This document shows positions 48,111-56,581 of a DNA stretch of 64,000 nucleotides, one piece after another. The notes below the pieces were generated by a model that saw nothing but the letters and a program-made list of their open reading frames with translations, did no database searches and was not told where the DNA came from. Origin of the DNA: an uncultured Actinomycetes bacterium. Lineage in GTDB: Bacteria > Actinomycetota > Actinomycetes > Nanopelagicales > Nanopelagicaceae. Position numbers and translations under genes: made by a program. Each line of letters starts with the position of its first letter. The stretch's first letter is position 1. Location of the stretch: NCBI GenBank assembly GCA_903895995.1, contig CAITVX010000039.1, positions 1 to 64,000 on the forward strand. The letters run 5' to 3'.

Positions 48111-48913
48111 ACGAGTTTCCTCTCTGCGAGAAAGGCGACCAATTGATTTCCGCCAGTTCCATCATCAACAATCTTTATTCCGGCACCACGCGGGGGCCGT
48201 GGGAGTGAATCTTTCACAGAGGACCATGCTGCTGAAGTTCCAACATCACTGGCAGCGATAGAGATATCAGCGAGATTTTTTGTAATAAGTGGCTTCTTCT
48301 TTGAAGCCATAATCCCTTTAAATGATGGGTAGCGAGGTTCATTAATCTTCTCAACAACGCTTACTACGACAGGGAATTCAGCACTCATCTCTTCAACACC
48401 AAACTCTGTTTGACGAGAAATCTTCACCGAGTTGCCATCGACTGCGACAGATCCGGCAAAAGTGAGCTGAGCAAAATTCAGACGTTCTGCAAGCATCGCT
48501 GGAATAACGCTCATGCGCGCATCTGTTGATTCAGTTCCACAGATCACCATGTCGAATCCGCCATCACTGATTACTTTTGCAAGAACTTTTGAGGTAGCGA
48601 GCGCATCAGTTCCGGCGAGCGCATCATCTGAGATCAAAATTGCATCATCGACTCCCATAGAGAGCGCTTTACGTAACGCTTCACTTGCGCGGTCGGGACC
48701 CATTGAGATCACAGTGATGGTGTGGCCACTTCCCTCACCACTTTCACCTGTTGGTGAGTTACCTTCGACGAGTGCGAGAGCTGACTCGATTGCATATTCA
48801 TCGAGATCGTTAAGGACGGCATCTACGCTTGCACGATCCAACCTGCCATCAGGACCCATAGTCTTCTGCGCCCATGAATCGGGGACTTGCTTGATGCAGA
48901 CAGCAATCTTCAT
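48107..48913 (-). CDS. etfB: Electron transfer flavoprotein beta subunit
   Basis: This 268-residue beta subunit starts MKIAVCIKQVPDSW. It has the AMP-binding region around DEYAIESALALVEG and GPDRASEALRKALSMGVDDAILI, and the recognition text REIEFGVEE-like QTEFGVEEMSAEFPVVVSV. It pairs with etfA at a 4-nt overlap. TAACAT lies 6 nt before the ATG with no Shine-Dalgarno, so etfBA is probably leaderless. Confidence 0.96.
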   Translation of the reverse strand: MKIAVCIKQVPDSWAQKTMGPDGRLDRASVDAVLNDLDEYAIESALALVEGNSPTGESGEGSGHTITVISMGPDRASEALRKALSMGVDDAILISDDALAGTDALATSKVLAKVISDGGFDMVICGTESTDARMSVIPAMLAERLNFAQLTFAGSVAVDGNSVKISRQTEFGVEEMSAEFPVVVSVVEKINEPRYPSFKGIMASKKKPLITKNLADISIAASDVGTSAAWSSVKDSLPRPPRGAGIKIVDDGTGGNQLVAFLAERKLV

Positions 48914-48919
48914 GGCCCT

Positions 48920-48925
48920 ATGTTA
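48920..48925 (-). promoter_or_regulatory. -10 box of a leaderless etfBA transcript
   Basis: TAACAT on the minus strand lies 6 nt before the etfB ATG, in the divergent gap facing the glycosyltransferase remnant. Confidence 0.55.
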
Positions 48926-49024
48926 CTCATGAGTAAGTCCGAATTGCACCTGTTCACCTCCCCTTCAACGACACTTAACCTCAATCATTAGTTGAGGCTT
49001 TCTCGCTCCTGCATCCTGCGGTTC

Positions 49025-49162
49025 ATGAGAGTAGGAATCGTCACAGAGAATTTCCTCCCCCAGATCAATGGGGTAACCAACTCTGTTCTGCGCGTTCTTG
49101 AGTTCCTTGAAAGCCAAGGCCATCAGGCGATGGTTATCGCTCCGGAGAGCAATGGCATCTGA
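49025..49162 (+). pseudogene. N-terminal remnant of a GT4 glycosyltransferase
   Basis: Forty-five codons ([20 protein letters not shown] then [13 protein letters not shown] and MVIAPES) match the N-terminus of actinobacterial GT4 glycosyltransferases (the MgtA/PimB-like VTESFLPQVNGVTNSV pattern) and then hit TGA. CATCCT lies 7 nt before the ATG, a leftover leaderless-type promoter. The rest of the enzyme, more than 300 residues, is missing. Directly after it, in another frame, comes the tail of a different gene. Confidence 0.75.
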
Positions 49163-49361
49163 GCTTGCTCACCGAGGGTGGGATGTTGCCCTCCCTGAAG
49201 TGGTACCGCTAGATGTCGAAAGTCGACGCGAGAAAATTCTTTGGTTGATCAAGAATGGCGCTCCTTGGTTTCTCAAACGATCAGTGGATCTGCTGCCTGC
49301 CGCCTTGGTCCTTATGGCTTGGGAACTCTGCAAAGTAATCAGGGAATTAATCACAAGGTAA
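49152..49361 (+). pseudogene. C-terminal tail of an unrecognised gene joined to the GT4 remnant
   Basis: The frame reads ELAHRGWDVALPEVVPLDVE, then REKILWLIKNGAPWFLKRSVD and a hydrophobic PAALVLMAWELCKVIREL before the stop at 49361. It looks like a protein end, not a whole protein, and it overlaps the end of the GT4 remnant in a different frame. The pair looks like a deletion scar. It could also be a short real protein from ATG 49152; I do not recognise the family. Confidence 0.45.
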
Positions 49362-49447
49362 GGCAATTCCCCCCTTCAACCCCTATTCGGGGATGAAATT
49401 CACAGCATTCTTCTGATGAATACTCGGTAGTAAGCGCCAGCAATCTC

Positions 49448-49453
49448 TAAACT
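49448..49453 (+). promoter_or_regulatory. -10 box of a leaderless fabD-fabH transcript
   Basis: TAAACT lies 7 nt before the fabD GTG, and no Shine-Dalgarno is present. Confidence 0.55.
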
Positions 49454-49460
49454 TTCGGGT

Positions 49461-50408
49461 GTGCTAGCAGTCGTTGCGCCCGGTCAGGGCTCTCAAACTC
49501 CGGGTTTCCTCACCCCCTGGTTCGAGTTCTTCGAAGCTGACGCGGCTATGGGCGCCTTCTCGGCGAAGCTGGTCGCTGGATGGTCAGAGCGAGCCGCTCT
49601 TGATCTGCGCCACCTCGGCACGACCGCCGATGCAGATGAGATTAAAGATACTGCGAAGGCTCAGCCTCTCTTGGTCTTAGGCGGATTAACTGGCGCCGGC
49701 GCGCTCTTTGCAGGAAATGCATCCGCAATTTCACTCGTTGCAGGTCATTCGGTTGGAGAGATCACCGCTGCTGCACTTGCAAATGTTATTCAAGGCGATG
49801 ATGCACTATCTCTCGTCGCAGCCCGTGGCCGTGAAATGGCGAAGGCTGCTGCTGGGTCAGAGAGTGGAATGTCTGCCGTTCTTGGTGGAGATCGCGAAGA
49901 AGTTGTCGCCCATCTCATCTCTCTTGGGTTAACGCCGGCAAATGAGAATGGCGCTGGCCAGATCGTTGCAGCTGGCTCGCTCACCGCGCTCGCAGCACTT
50001 GCTGAAAATCCCCCTGCCGGATCACGAGTTCGAGCTCTCGCCGTCTCTGGAGCTTTTCATACATCTGTCATGCAACCTGCAGTCTCCGTACTCGCAGATC
50101 TGGCAGCACAGATCGCGGTCTCAGATCCACAGATTCAGATTCTCTCTAATAAAGATGGTGCACGAGTTTCACTTGGCCGCGAAGTGCTCGATCGCATTGT
50201 TGGTCAGATCGCAGGAGCTGTTCGGTGGGATCTCTGCATGCAGACTATGGCTGATATGGGAATTACCGGAGTGATCGAACTACCGCCAGCAGGAACTCTG
50301 GTGGGCCTTATCAAGCGCGCACAACCACAGATCGAAACTTTTGCGCTGAAAACTCCCGATGATCTTGATGCCGCTCGTGACTTCATTGCAAAGCATGGGG
50401 GCAAGTAA
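49461..50408 (+). CDS. fabD: Malonyl-CoA:ACP transacylase
   Basis: FabD loads malonyl groups onto ACP. The 315-residue product has VAPGQGSQTPGFL at the start and the catalytic Ser97 in GHSVGE. The histidine motif is in SGAFHTSVMQPA. It begins at GTG 49461 with a leaderless-type -10 box. It is the first gene of the actinobacterial fabD-fabH-acpP-fabF type II fatty-acid cluster. Confidence 0.96.
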   Translation: MLAVVAPGQGSQTPGFLTPWFEFFEADAAMGAFSAKLVAGWSERAALDLRHLGTTADADEIKDTAKAQPLLVLGGLTGAGALFAGNASAISLVAGHSVGEITAAALANVIQGDDALSLVAARGREMAKAAAGSESGMSAVLGGDREEVVAHLISLGLTPANENGAGQIVAAGSLTALAALAENPPAGSRVRALAVSGAFHTSVMQPAVSVLADLAAQIAVSDPQIQILSNKDGARVSLGREVLDRIVGQIAGAVRWDLCMQTMADMGITGVIELPPAGTLVGLIKRAQPQIETFALKTPDDLDAARDFIAKHGGK

Positions 50409-51427
50409 TGACACTTGCTAATAATGCCAAGAACCAGAATTCACGGATTCTCTCCGTTGGTGCCTATCGTCCAGAGACGGTTGTTCCCAACTCAGAGATC
50501 GCCCCACTCATTGATTCGACGGATGAATGGATTCAACAACGCACAGGTATTCAAAGTCGCCACCGTGCCAAAGACGATCAATCACTCGTTGATATGTCGG
50601 TAGAAGCAGCACAGATCGCTATTAAGCGGGCCAATATCGCTGTGGATCAAATCGACTCCATCATCTTTGCAACTATTTCCTACCCTTATCAAGCACCGAG
50701 TGCAGCGACGGAGCTTGCCGCGCGCCTAGGTGCGAATAAAGCAGCCGCATTTGATATCTCTGCTGCATGTGCAGGATTTACCTACGGCGTTGGAATGGCC
50801 GCAGATTTTATTCGCGGTGGATCAGCAAAGTATGTACTCGTTGTTGGTGGTGAAAAATTATCGGATTTCACCGATCCTACTGATCGCGCAACAGCATTTA
50901 TCTTTGCTGATGGCGTTGGCGCTGTCATTATTGGTCCATCAGAGAGCGTTGGTATAGGTCCAACAATTTGGGGATCAGATGTCACCAATCGCGATGCGAT
51001 CACCCTTGAACCATCTTTCTTAGAGTTTAAGAATGGAAAGAGCGTTGAGGATGTTGGTTGGCCAAATATTGCACAAGAAGGACAACGAGTATTTCGTTGG
51101 GCTGTCTATGAGATGGCCCCAGTCGGTCGCCTTGCAATTGAAGCTGCCGGAATCACAGCAGCCGATCTCGCTGCATTTATCCCCCACCAAGCCAATGAGC
51201 GCATTATTGATTCACTGGTGAAGTCGATGGGGATCCCAGATAGCGTTGAAGTTGCCCGCGATATTCGGACGACTGGCAACACCTCATCAGCATCTATTCC
51301 TCTTGCCATGGATCAGCTGCTGATCGATCACCCAGATCTTCATGGCAAGAATGCGCTGCTCATCGGATTCGGAGCAGGGCTGGTATATGCCGCACAAGTG
51401 GTGGAATTGCCTCCAAAGCCCAACTAA
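50408..51427 (+). CDS. fabH: 3-oxoacyl-ACP synthase III
   Basis: FabH condenses an acyl-CoA primer with malonyl-ACP to start chains, and its primer choice sets branched or straight fatty acids. The 339-residue product has the triad: Cys121 in DISAACAGFTYG, His in FIPHQANERI and Asn in TTGNTSSASIP. It shares the A of its ATG with the fabD stop (TAATG), so translation is coupled. Confidence 0.97.
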   Translation: MTLANNAKNQNSRILSVGAYRPETVVPNSEIAPLIDSTDEWIQQRTGIQSRHRAKDDQSLVDMSVEAAQIAIKRANIAVDQIDSIIFATISYPYQAPSAATELAARLGANKAAAFDISAACAGFTYGVGMAADFIRGGSAKYVLVVGGEKLSDFTDPTDRATAFIFADGVGAVIIGPSESVGIGPTIWGSDVTNRDAITLEPSFLEFKNGKSVEDVGWPNIAQEGQRVFRWAVYEMAPVGRLAIEAAGITAADLAAFIPHQANERIIDSLVKSMGIPDSVEVARDIRTTGNTSSASIPLAMDQLLIDHPDLHGKNALLIGFGAGLVYAAQVVELPPKPN

Positions 51428-51504
51428 ATAGCTGTAAAAGTTAATAAAGGTAATAAGGTAAGAGAGCACAAGCTCGAGAACCCCGAAAAGGAAAGAGAAG
51501 AACA

Positions 51505-51753
51505 ATGTCAGTAACACAAGCTGAGGTACTAGCAGGCATCAAAGATATCGTCGTTGAGGTTGCAGGAATCGACCCAACAACAATCGAGATGGAGAAGCGC
51601 TTCAATGAGGATCTCGAAGTTGATTCTCTCTCCATGGTTGAAGTCATCGTTGCAGCTGAAGAGAAGTTCGGCGTGAAGATCCCTGATGAAGAAGTAACAA
51701 AGATGGCAACTGTCGCAGATGCCGTTAACTACATCGTCTCGGCTGCTAAGTAA
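51505..51753 (+). CDS. acpP: Acyl carrier protein
   Basis: This 82-residue acidic ACP carries the growing acyl chain on a phosphopantetheine at Ser41 (DLEVDSLSMVEV). GAGAAG before the ATG can serve as Shine-Dalgarno. The 77-bp gap after fabH may hold a separate promoter, useful because ACP is needed in large amounts; none was assigned. Confidence 0.97.
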   Translation: MSVTQAEVLAGIKDIVVEVAGIDPTTIEMEKRFNEDLEVDSLSMVEVIVAAEEKFGVKIPDEEVTKMATVADAVNYIVSAAK

Positions 51754-51773
51754 CTCTCTTAAACGAGGATTTG

Positions 51774-53012
51774 ATGTCTAAAACACGCGTAGTTGTTACA
51801 GGGCTCGGAGCAACCACCCCACTGGGTGGCGATGTTGCGAGTACGTGGGAAGCACTTCTTGCAGGTAAGAGTGGCGTTCGCTCTCTTACAGAGGAGTGGG
51901 CCCTTGATGCATCTGTGCAATTTGCTGCGCGTGTAGCAGTCGAACCTTCTGAAGTGATGGAACGCGTTGAAATGCGACGCCTGGATCGCTCAGAACAGTT
52001 CGCACTGATTGCATCCCGAGAAGCGTGGAAGGATGCAGGCTCCCCCGATGTTGATAAGACAAGACTCGGTGTTGTCATCGCCTCTGGTATTGGTGGAGTA
52101 ATCACACTTCTTGATCAATACGATGTCTTACGCACTAAAGGCGCTCGTAGCGTCAGTCCGCATACAGTTCCTATGTTGATGCCAAATGGTCCATCCGCAA
52201 ATGTTGGCCTTGAATTTCAAGCAAAAGCTGGAGTGCACACACCTGTAAGTGCATGTGCATCTGGTGCCGAAGCGATCGGCTATGCGATGGAGATGATTCG
52301 CACAGGCCGCGCTGATATCGTCGTCACTGGCGGGGTTGAAGCGGCAATTCATGCTCTTCCAATGGCTGGCTTTGCTTCTATGAAGGCGCTCTCTACGCGA
52401 AACGATGCGCCAGAGAAAGCTTCACGCCCTTACGATAAAGATCGCGATGGCTTTGTTCTCGGTGAAGGTGGCGGAGTAATCGTCATTGAATCTCTAGAAC
52501 ATGCTCAAAAACGCGGTTCAAAGATTTATGCAGAACTCGCAGGGCAGGGCCTCACATCCGATGGTTATCACATCGCAGCTCCCGATCCAGATGGCGCTGG
52601 CGTTACCCGCGCTGTGAAGTTCGCACTCGAAGATTCTGGAGTTAACCTCTCAGAGGTAGTCCATCTCAACGCTCACGCGACATCAACACCAGCTGGAGAT
52701 GTTGCCGAAGCGCATGCACTAGCAGGCGCTCTTGGTGAACATATTTCACATGTGGCTGTTTCTGCTACAAAATCCATGACGGGCCACTTGCTCGGTGGTG
52801 CTGGAGCGATCGAATCGATTTTCTGCATTCTTGCGCTGCATCATCGCATGGCACCACCAACAATTAATATTGATAATCTTGATGAAGCAGTGACAGTGGA
52901 TGTAGTGCGTGACAAGCCACGCCCACTCCCCGCTGGTCCGATTGTTGCGCTGAACGATTCATTTGGCTTTGGTGGCCACAATGTCGTTCTTGTCTTTAAA
53001 TCTTTTCAGTAA
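51774..53012 (+). CDS. fabF: 3-oxoacyl-ACP synthase II
   Basis: FabF elongates acyl-ACP chains. The 412-residue KAS II has Cys161 in TPVSACASGAEAIGYA and the two histidines in NAHATSTPAGD and KSMTGHLLGGAGAIE. ATG 51774 is preferred to TTG 51771 because GAGGA lies 5 nt upstream and the family starts here. It ends the cluster, followed by the convergent SIMPL gene. Confidence 0.97.
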   Translation: MSKTRVVVTGLGATTPLGGDVASTWEALLAGKSGVRSLTEEWALDASVQFAARVAVEPSEVMERVEMRRLDRSEQFALIASREAWKDAGSPDVDKTRLGVVIASGIGGVITLLDQYDVLRTKGARSVSPHTVPMLMPNGPSANVGLEFQAKAGVHTPVSACASGAEAIGYAMEMIRTGRADIVVTGGVEAAIHALPMAGFASMKALSTRNDAPEKASRPYDKDRDGFVLGEGGGVIVIESLEHAQKRGSKIYAELAGQGLTSDGYHIAAPDPDGAGVTRAVKFALEDSGVNLSEVVHLNAHATSTPAGDVAEAHALAGALGEHISHVAVSATKSMTGHLLGGAGAIESIFCILALHHRMAPPTINIDNLDEAVTVDVVRDKPRPLPAGPIVALNDSFGFGGHNVVLVFKSFQ

Positions 53013-53030
53013 TTAAAAATACTTCCTAAA

Positions 53031-53774
53031 TTACCTTGAGACTTTAAAGCTCACACTCACTGTTACGGAAACAGTCTTTGGAATTGTTTGAGTGTCATAT
53101 GACCCTCCACCTGAAGTATCAGTTGAATCTGGCGCTGTAACCTGTACTGGTCCACTTGAGACGGAAATTACTGCTCCAACTTTTCCACCGACTGCAGATG
53201 TGATCGCCTGAGCTCTCACTTTTGCATCTTTCATAGCTTCAGCAAGGAGCTGTGGTCGCAATGATGCAAGGGTAGACACGAGATACTGGGGCCCACCGTT
53301 TGAAATATTTGCACCTGTTTGTAACAGAGTACCAAGGCCAGTACTGAGCTTCTTAATCATCTGAACATCAGTGCTACGAGTAATAGTCATTTGATTTGCG
53401 TTGTAAGCAAGAACGCGACCAGTTGGGTTTCCATTGACGTATTCATTATTTGGATATGTAGTAATTCCGCCAAGTTCAATTCCAGTTTCTGGCACTCCAC
53501 CTGCAACTAAGTAGTCGTGTAGAGCAGCAGAACTTTTCTCGGCTTTCTTTACCGCCGCTGCGGCAGTAGGGGCACTCTCATTGACGCCAAGATTCCACAC
53601 AACGTTATCTGCAGTTGCTGCAGTCTTTGCAGAACCTGTCACAGTGATCGCATTGCCAGCTTTTGCAGAAAGACCTGCACCAATCATCGATCCACCATAA
53701 ATAAGGCCGATCATTATGAAGATCGATCCGAGAACTAATCCGAAGGGGCGAGGCTTTGTGAGAGGAAGTTTCAT
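53031..53774 (-). CDS. SIMPL-domain (DUF541) exported protein
   Basis: This 247-residue protein has one N-terminal membrane helix (residues 12-34), and a SIMPL/DUF541 domain fills the rest: ITVTGSAKTAATADNVVWNLG, ITTYPNNEY and the closing VSVTVSVSFKV. Such proteins sit outside the membrane, and their function is not settled (some bind periplasmic stress partners). TACTAT lies 6 nt before the ATG, so it is leaderless-type. It is convergent with fabF. Confidence 0.88.
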   Translation of the reverse strand: MKLPLTKPRPFGLVLGSIFIMIGLIYGGSMIGAGLSAKAGNAITVTGSAKTAATADNVVWNLGVNESAPTAAAAVKKAEKSSAALHDYLVAGGVPETGIELGGITTYPNNEYVNGNPTGRVLAYNANQMTITRSTDVQMIKKLSTGLGTLLQTGANISNGGPQYLVSTLASLRPQLLAEAMKDAKVRAQAITSAVGGKVGAVISVSSGPVQVTAPDSTDTSGGGSYDTQTIPKTVSVTVSVSFKVSR

Positions 53775-53780
53775 ATACCT

Positions 53781-53786
53781 ATAGTA
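53781..53786 (-). promoter_or_regulatory. -10 box of a leaderless SIMPL-gene transcript
   Basis: TACTAT on the minus strand lies 6 nt before the ATG at 53774. Confidence 0.55.
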
Positions 53787-53939
53787 AACCTAAGGCACTT
53801 TTTAGGTTCAATTACGCCTGTGGGTACCCCTTTCAGGCGGAGAATCGAGGTTCCCATCTTGCGTGATAGCCGTTACACTTCTACACAGTCCGACGCTTGG
53901 CAGTACCCGTTTTAGCAATTGAGTAATCAGTGCTTTCCC

Positions 53940-53999
53940 CGGTAAATCTGTACAGAGGAAGACCGGTTCTTAAGGAATTCTTAGGAATCACATTTACCG
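53940..53999 (+). promoter_or_regulatory. Structured 5' leader of the cold-shock gene
   Basis: CGGTAAAT (53940-53947) pairs perfectly with ATTTACCG (53992-53999), one base before the AAGGA Shine-Dalgarno. The enclosed 44 nt hold TTCTTAAGGAA and TTCTTAGGAA as a direct repeat. Further up, CGCCTG/CAGGCG (53815-53839) forms a second hairpin. This suits a cold-responsive leader, though the promoter itself was not identified. Confidence 0.5.
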
Positions 54000-54015
54000 T
54001 AAGGAAAAAAGTTAC

Positions 54016-54219
54016 ATGGCAACAGGTACAGTTAAGTGGTTCAACTCTGAAAAGGGTTTTGGTTTCATTGCTGTTGATGGTGGCGGACAAGATGTCTTCG
54101 TTCACTACTCAGCTATCCAAGGCAATGGTTACAAGTCTCTCGAAGAGGGTCAGGCTGTGACTTTTGAAGTCGTACAGGGTCCAAAGGGTCCTCAGGCTGA
54201 TGCAGTTAATCCTGCGTAA
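54016..54219 (+). CDS. cspA: Cold-shock protein
   Basis: This 67-residue CSD protein binds single-stranded RNA and DNA and melts mRNA structure. RNP1 is KGFGFIAV and RNP2 is VFVHYSAI; it starts [14 protein letters not shown]. The gene has a long 5' region (240 bp to the SIMPL gene) with a foldable leader and its own terminator, so it is expressed alone. AAGGA precedes the ATG. Confidence 0.97.
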   Translation: MATGTVKWFNSEKGFGFIAVDGGGQDVFVHYSAIQGNGYKSLEEGQAVTFEVVQGPKGPQADAVNPA

Positions 54220-54235
54220 TAATCACTAACCATTT

Positions 54236-54267
54236 AAAAAGCCCCACTCGAAAGAGTGGGGCTTTTT
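54236..54267 (+). terminator. Rho-independent terminator of cspA
   Basis: AAAAAGCCCCACTC (54236-54249) and GAGTGGGGCTTTTT (54254-54267) pair perfectly around a GAAA tetraloop, followed by more T. It can work both ways and lies between cspA and the convergent peptidase gene. Confidence 0.96.
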
Positions 54268-54285
54268 TTATTCCCTTTTAAATTT

Positions 54286-54900
54286 TCAATAACCAACTTG
54301 TTTAGGGATCTCCCCAGATTTCGCAAGGAGCTTTGCAACAGCCGATGCGGGAGATTTATCTTTACCAGCCTTCCATGCATCAAGGTATGGCCACGGGTAG
54401 AGCTCACCACGACGTACCCACCAAATATTGGTACCTGATGGAGTGGGCCAGCTGATTCCAAAATGCACATGCGGTGCAAGTCCCTTTGAATCCCCTGTAG
54501 CGCCGAGATAGCCAATGACATCACCAGCGATTACATGGAGACCAGGAACCATTGCAGCAGGAATTTTTGAAAGATGAGAACCGTAATAGCGAACTCCATC
54601 ATCGCCGATCATTGAGATAAATAACCCACCGCGATCTGCACCAAGGTTCGTCTTCCAAGTAAATCGGTCGACCCGATTCACTTCATCGATTACACCAGAG
54701 GTAGGTGCGACAAATTTGCAGCCCTTCGGCGCCAAAATATCTGTGGCCGGATAATTATGATGAGAATGTGCGTAGGTGACTTTGCACCCCTGGACGGGAA
54801 ATATGTAATTTGGTGCAGCTTGCGCAGAAATAGTGGTGCTTAAAATTGCCGGCACGGCGAGAATTACGCTCAAGAATTTTTTCATCCTGTGACGTAGCAT
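54286..54900 (-). CDS. Secreted M23-family (LytM-type) peptidase
   Basis: This 204-residue exported protein has a signal peptide (MKKFLSVILAVPAILSTT, cut near SAQAA). The zinc site of M23 peptidases is visible in HHNYPATDILAPKG (HxxxD) and GLAPHVHFGISW (HxH). Such enzymes cut peptidoglycan cross-bridges in growth or division. ATG 54900 and ATG 54885 are both possible starts; TATAGAT upstream suggests a very short leader. Confidence 0.88.
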   Translation of the reverse strand: MLRHRMKKFLSVILAVPAILSTTISAQAAPNYIFPVQGCKVTYAHSHHNYPATDILAPKGCKFVAPTSGVIDEVNRVDRFTWKTNLGADRGGLFISMIGDDGVRYYGSHLSKIPAAMVPGLHVIAGDVIGYLGATGDSKGLAPHVHFGISWPTPSGTNIWWVRRGELYPWPYLDAWKAGKDKSPASAVAKLLAKSGEIPKQVGY

Positions 54901-54927
54901 AGACTGCGCATCTATAAATGACCGCTA

Positions 54928-55001
54928 GGGGCGGTAGCTCAGTTGGTTAGAGCCCGGAACTCATAATTCCGTCGTCGTCGGTTCGAGCCCGACCCGCCCC
55001 A
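54928..55001 (+). tRNA. tRNA-Met (CAT), elongator type or Ile2
   Basis: The cloverleaf has a GGGGCGG/CCGCCCC acceptor stem, an anticodon stem CGGAA/TTCCG with loop CTCATAA (anticodon CAT) and a T-arm GTCGG/CCGAC around TTCGAGC. The paired first base excludes initiator tRNA. It could be tRNA-Ile2 with a modified C34; sequence alone does not decide. CCA is not encoded. Its 3' half is repeated at 57714-57755. Confidence 0.92.
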
Positions 55002-55037
55002 CTTCAAGCAAATGCCTCGAACTTGGAATTCTTCGAG

Positions 55038-56051
55038 TTACTCAACAATGTTTTGAGAATTCGAAATTATCCATCTTGTAGTTGCGCTATAAGTTTCACC
55101 AGGATTAAGCCTTATTGATGGGAAATTTTCATGATTAGGTGCGTCAGGAAACCCCTGACATTCCAGGGCTAATCCCGCCCGCTGCACGTATCCCAATCCC
55201 GAAGTACCAATCTGTGTGCCATTGAAATGATTACCTCCATAAAGTTGAAAGGCTGGTTGATCACTTTCAACGCTAAGAGTTAGGCCATCAGGTGAGACCA
55301 ATTGGCAATGTTCTCTAAGTCCCACGCCATCAATGACAAAGTTGTGATCGAATCCTCCATTACGGTCTATTCCATCACTGAAGCAATCAGCGTGTGCAAT
55401 CCCAAACTTTTTACCACCTCTGAAATCTGCGGCCGTATTTGTTACATCACGAATCTCACCTGTAGGAATACCATCAGGATGGTTCGGTGTATAACGTGAT
55501 GCATTGATTTTCAGGGTATGTTCATCGATAGATCCCGACGTCTCACCTAAAAGGTTGAAGTACGGGTGTGTTGTCATGTTTACTACGGTTGGCTTGTCTG
55601 TAACTGCTGTATAGGTGACTTGTGCACCATTCGCTAATAGTTCATAACGCGCCTTGGCTTTTACCTCACCTGGAAACCCTTGGTCACCGTCAGGACTGAC
55701 GAGCGACAACTCAACACATTCATCAGATTTATCCTCTACACGCCAATATTGTGAATGAAACCCACTGCTCCCACCGTGGAGTTGGTTCGGTGCTTCATTT
55801 ATTTCCAAAGAATAAGAGTCGCCCTCTAATTCAAATTTACCTTTTCCAAGGCGATTAGCCACTCTGCCCACAGTCATTCCAACGTATAAATTACTGGTGA
55901 GGTAATCACTTATTTGATGCGATCCGAGAATTACGTTACGCCAAGTATCGTCTGGAAGCCGCACACTAAATCTGCACATCGTCGCACCCAAGTTGAGAAT
56001 TTCTAACTCAAATTTCTCATTCCTCAGCAAAATGAGCTCGGGTCGACTCAT
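55038..56051 (-). CDS. galM: Aldose 1-epimerase (galactose mutarotase)
   Basis: This 337-residue mutarotase interconverts alpha and beta sugar anomers. The motifs are NQLHGGSSGFHSQYW, MTTHPYFNLLGE with the catalytic His, and ALECQGFPDAPNHENFP with the catalytic Glu region. It overlaps the UPF0303 gene by 4 nt, so the three island genes form one operon read towards tRNA-Met. The family fixes the reaction, but the sugar used is unknown. Confidence 0.93.
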   Translation of the reverse strand: MSRPELILLRNEKFELEILNLGATMCRFSVRLPDDTWRNVILGSHQISDYLTSNLYVGMTVGRVANRLGKGKFELEGDSYSLEINEAPNQLHGGSSGFHSQYWRVEDKSDECVELSLVSPDGDQGFPGEVKAKARYELLANGAQVTYTAVTDKPTVVNMTTHPYFNLLGETSGSIDEHTLKINASRYTPNHPDGIPTGEIRDVTNTAADFRGGKKFGIAHADCFSDGIDRNGGFDHNFVIDGVGLREHCQLVSPDGLTLSVESDQPAFQLYGGNHFNGTQIGTSGLGYVQRAGLALECQGFPDAPNHENFPSIRLNPGETYSATTRWIISNSQNIVE

Positions 56052-56581
56052 AAAGTACTATCTTTTGAAGGATCGATCTTTCCTTGAATCTCTCTGTATT
56101 TTTTCAATACTTCCACCACGAATGCGTGATCAATATCGTGTCGAAGTCCTGAAACAGTCACAGTACCTACGATTCCCGTATCAGAAATTAAGATTGGGAC
56201 ACTGCCGCCACTTCCTGAATAGCGCGTTACATCCATCCAAGGAGCTGTTTCAAGAGAGTATGGTGGATCAAAGATTGGGAACCGGAGTCCGACCAAGTAA
56301 CTACTGCATCCCCACTCACGAGCTGTTGCCTTTTTTCGTTCTATCCACTTGTTATTGTGAGCAGAGGTCCCTCTTAGCGAAGTATGGAAGACTCGTTGCT
56401 CACCCAGTGATATCTCGATAGCAATTGCGTGACCACGGTTGGTTGCCTCGCTACGTAATAAGCAGCCAAGATTCCATGCATCGTCTATATCGAATCTCTG
56501 AAATGTCAGGCTAGTCTCTTCTTTGACAATTTTTTCAATATCTTCCGGTGCTAGGTGATCTTCATTCTTATTACTCACCAC
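56048..56581 (-). CDS. UPF0303 family (heme-degrading/flavodoxin-like fold) protein
   Basis: This 177-residue UPF0303 protein has IEISLGEQRVFHTSLRGTS, NNKWIERKKATA and a glycine-rich YSGSGGSVPILI. Relatives are linked to small-molecule or heme-like handling and are often next to aldo-keto reductases or sugar enzymes; no reaction is established. It overlaps both neighbours and is part of the island operon. Confidence 0.85.
   Translation of the reverse strand: MVSNKNEDHLAPEDIEKIVKEETSLTFQRFDIDDAWNLGCLLRSEATNRGHAIAIEISLGEQRVFHTSLRGTSAHNNKWIERKKATAREWGCSSYLVGLRFPIFDPPYSLETAPWMDVTRYSGSGGSVPILISDTGIVGTVTVSGLRHDIDHAFVVEVLKKYREIQGKIDPSKDSTL

Noticed and set aside
47743-48261. 172-residue plus-strand frame across etfA/etfB
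   Set aside because: It is antisense to two well-conserved subunits and has no family likeness.
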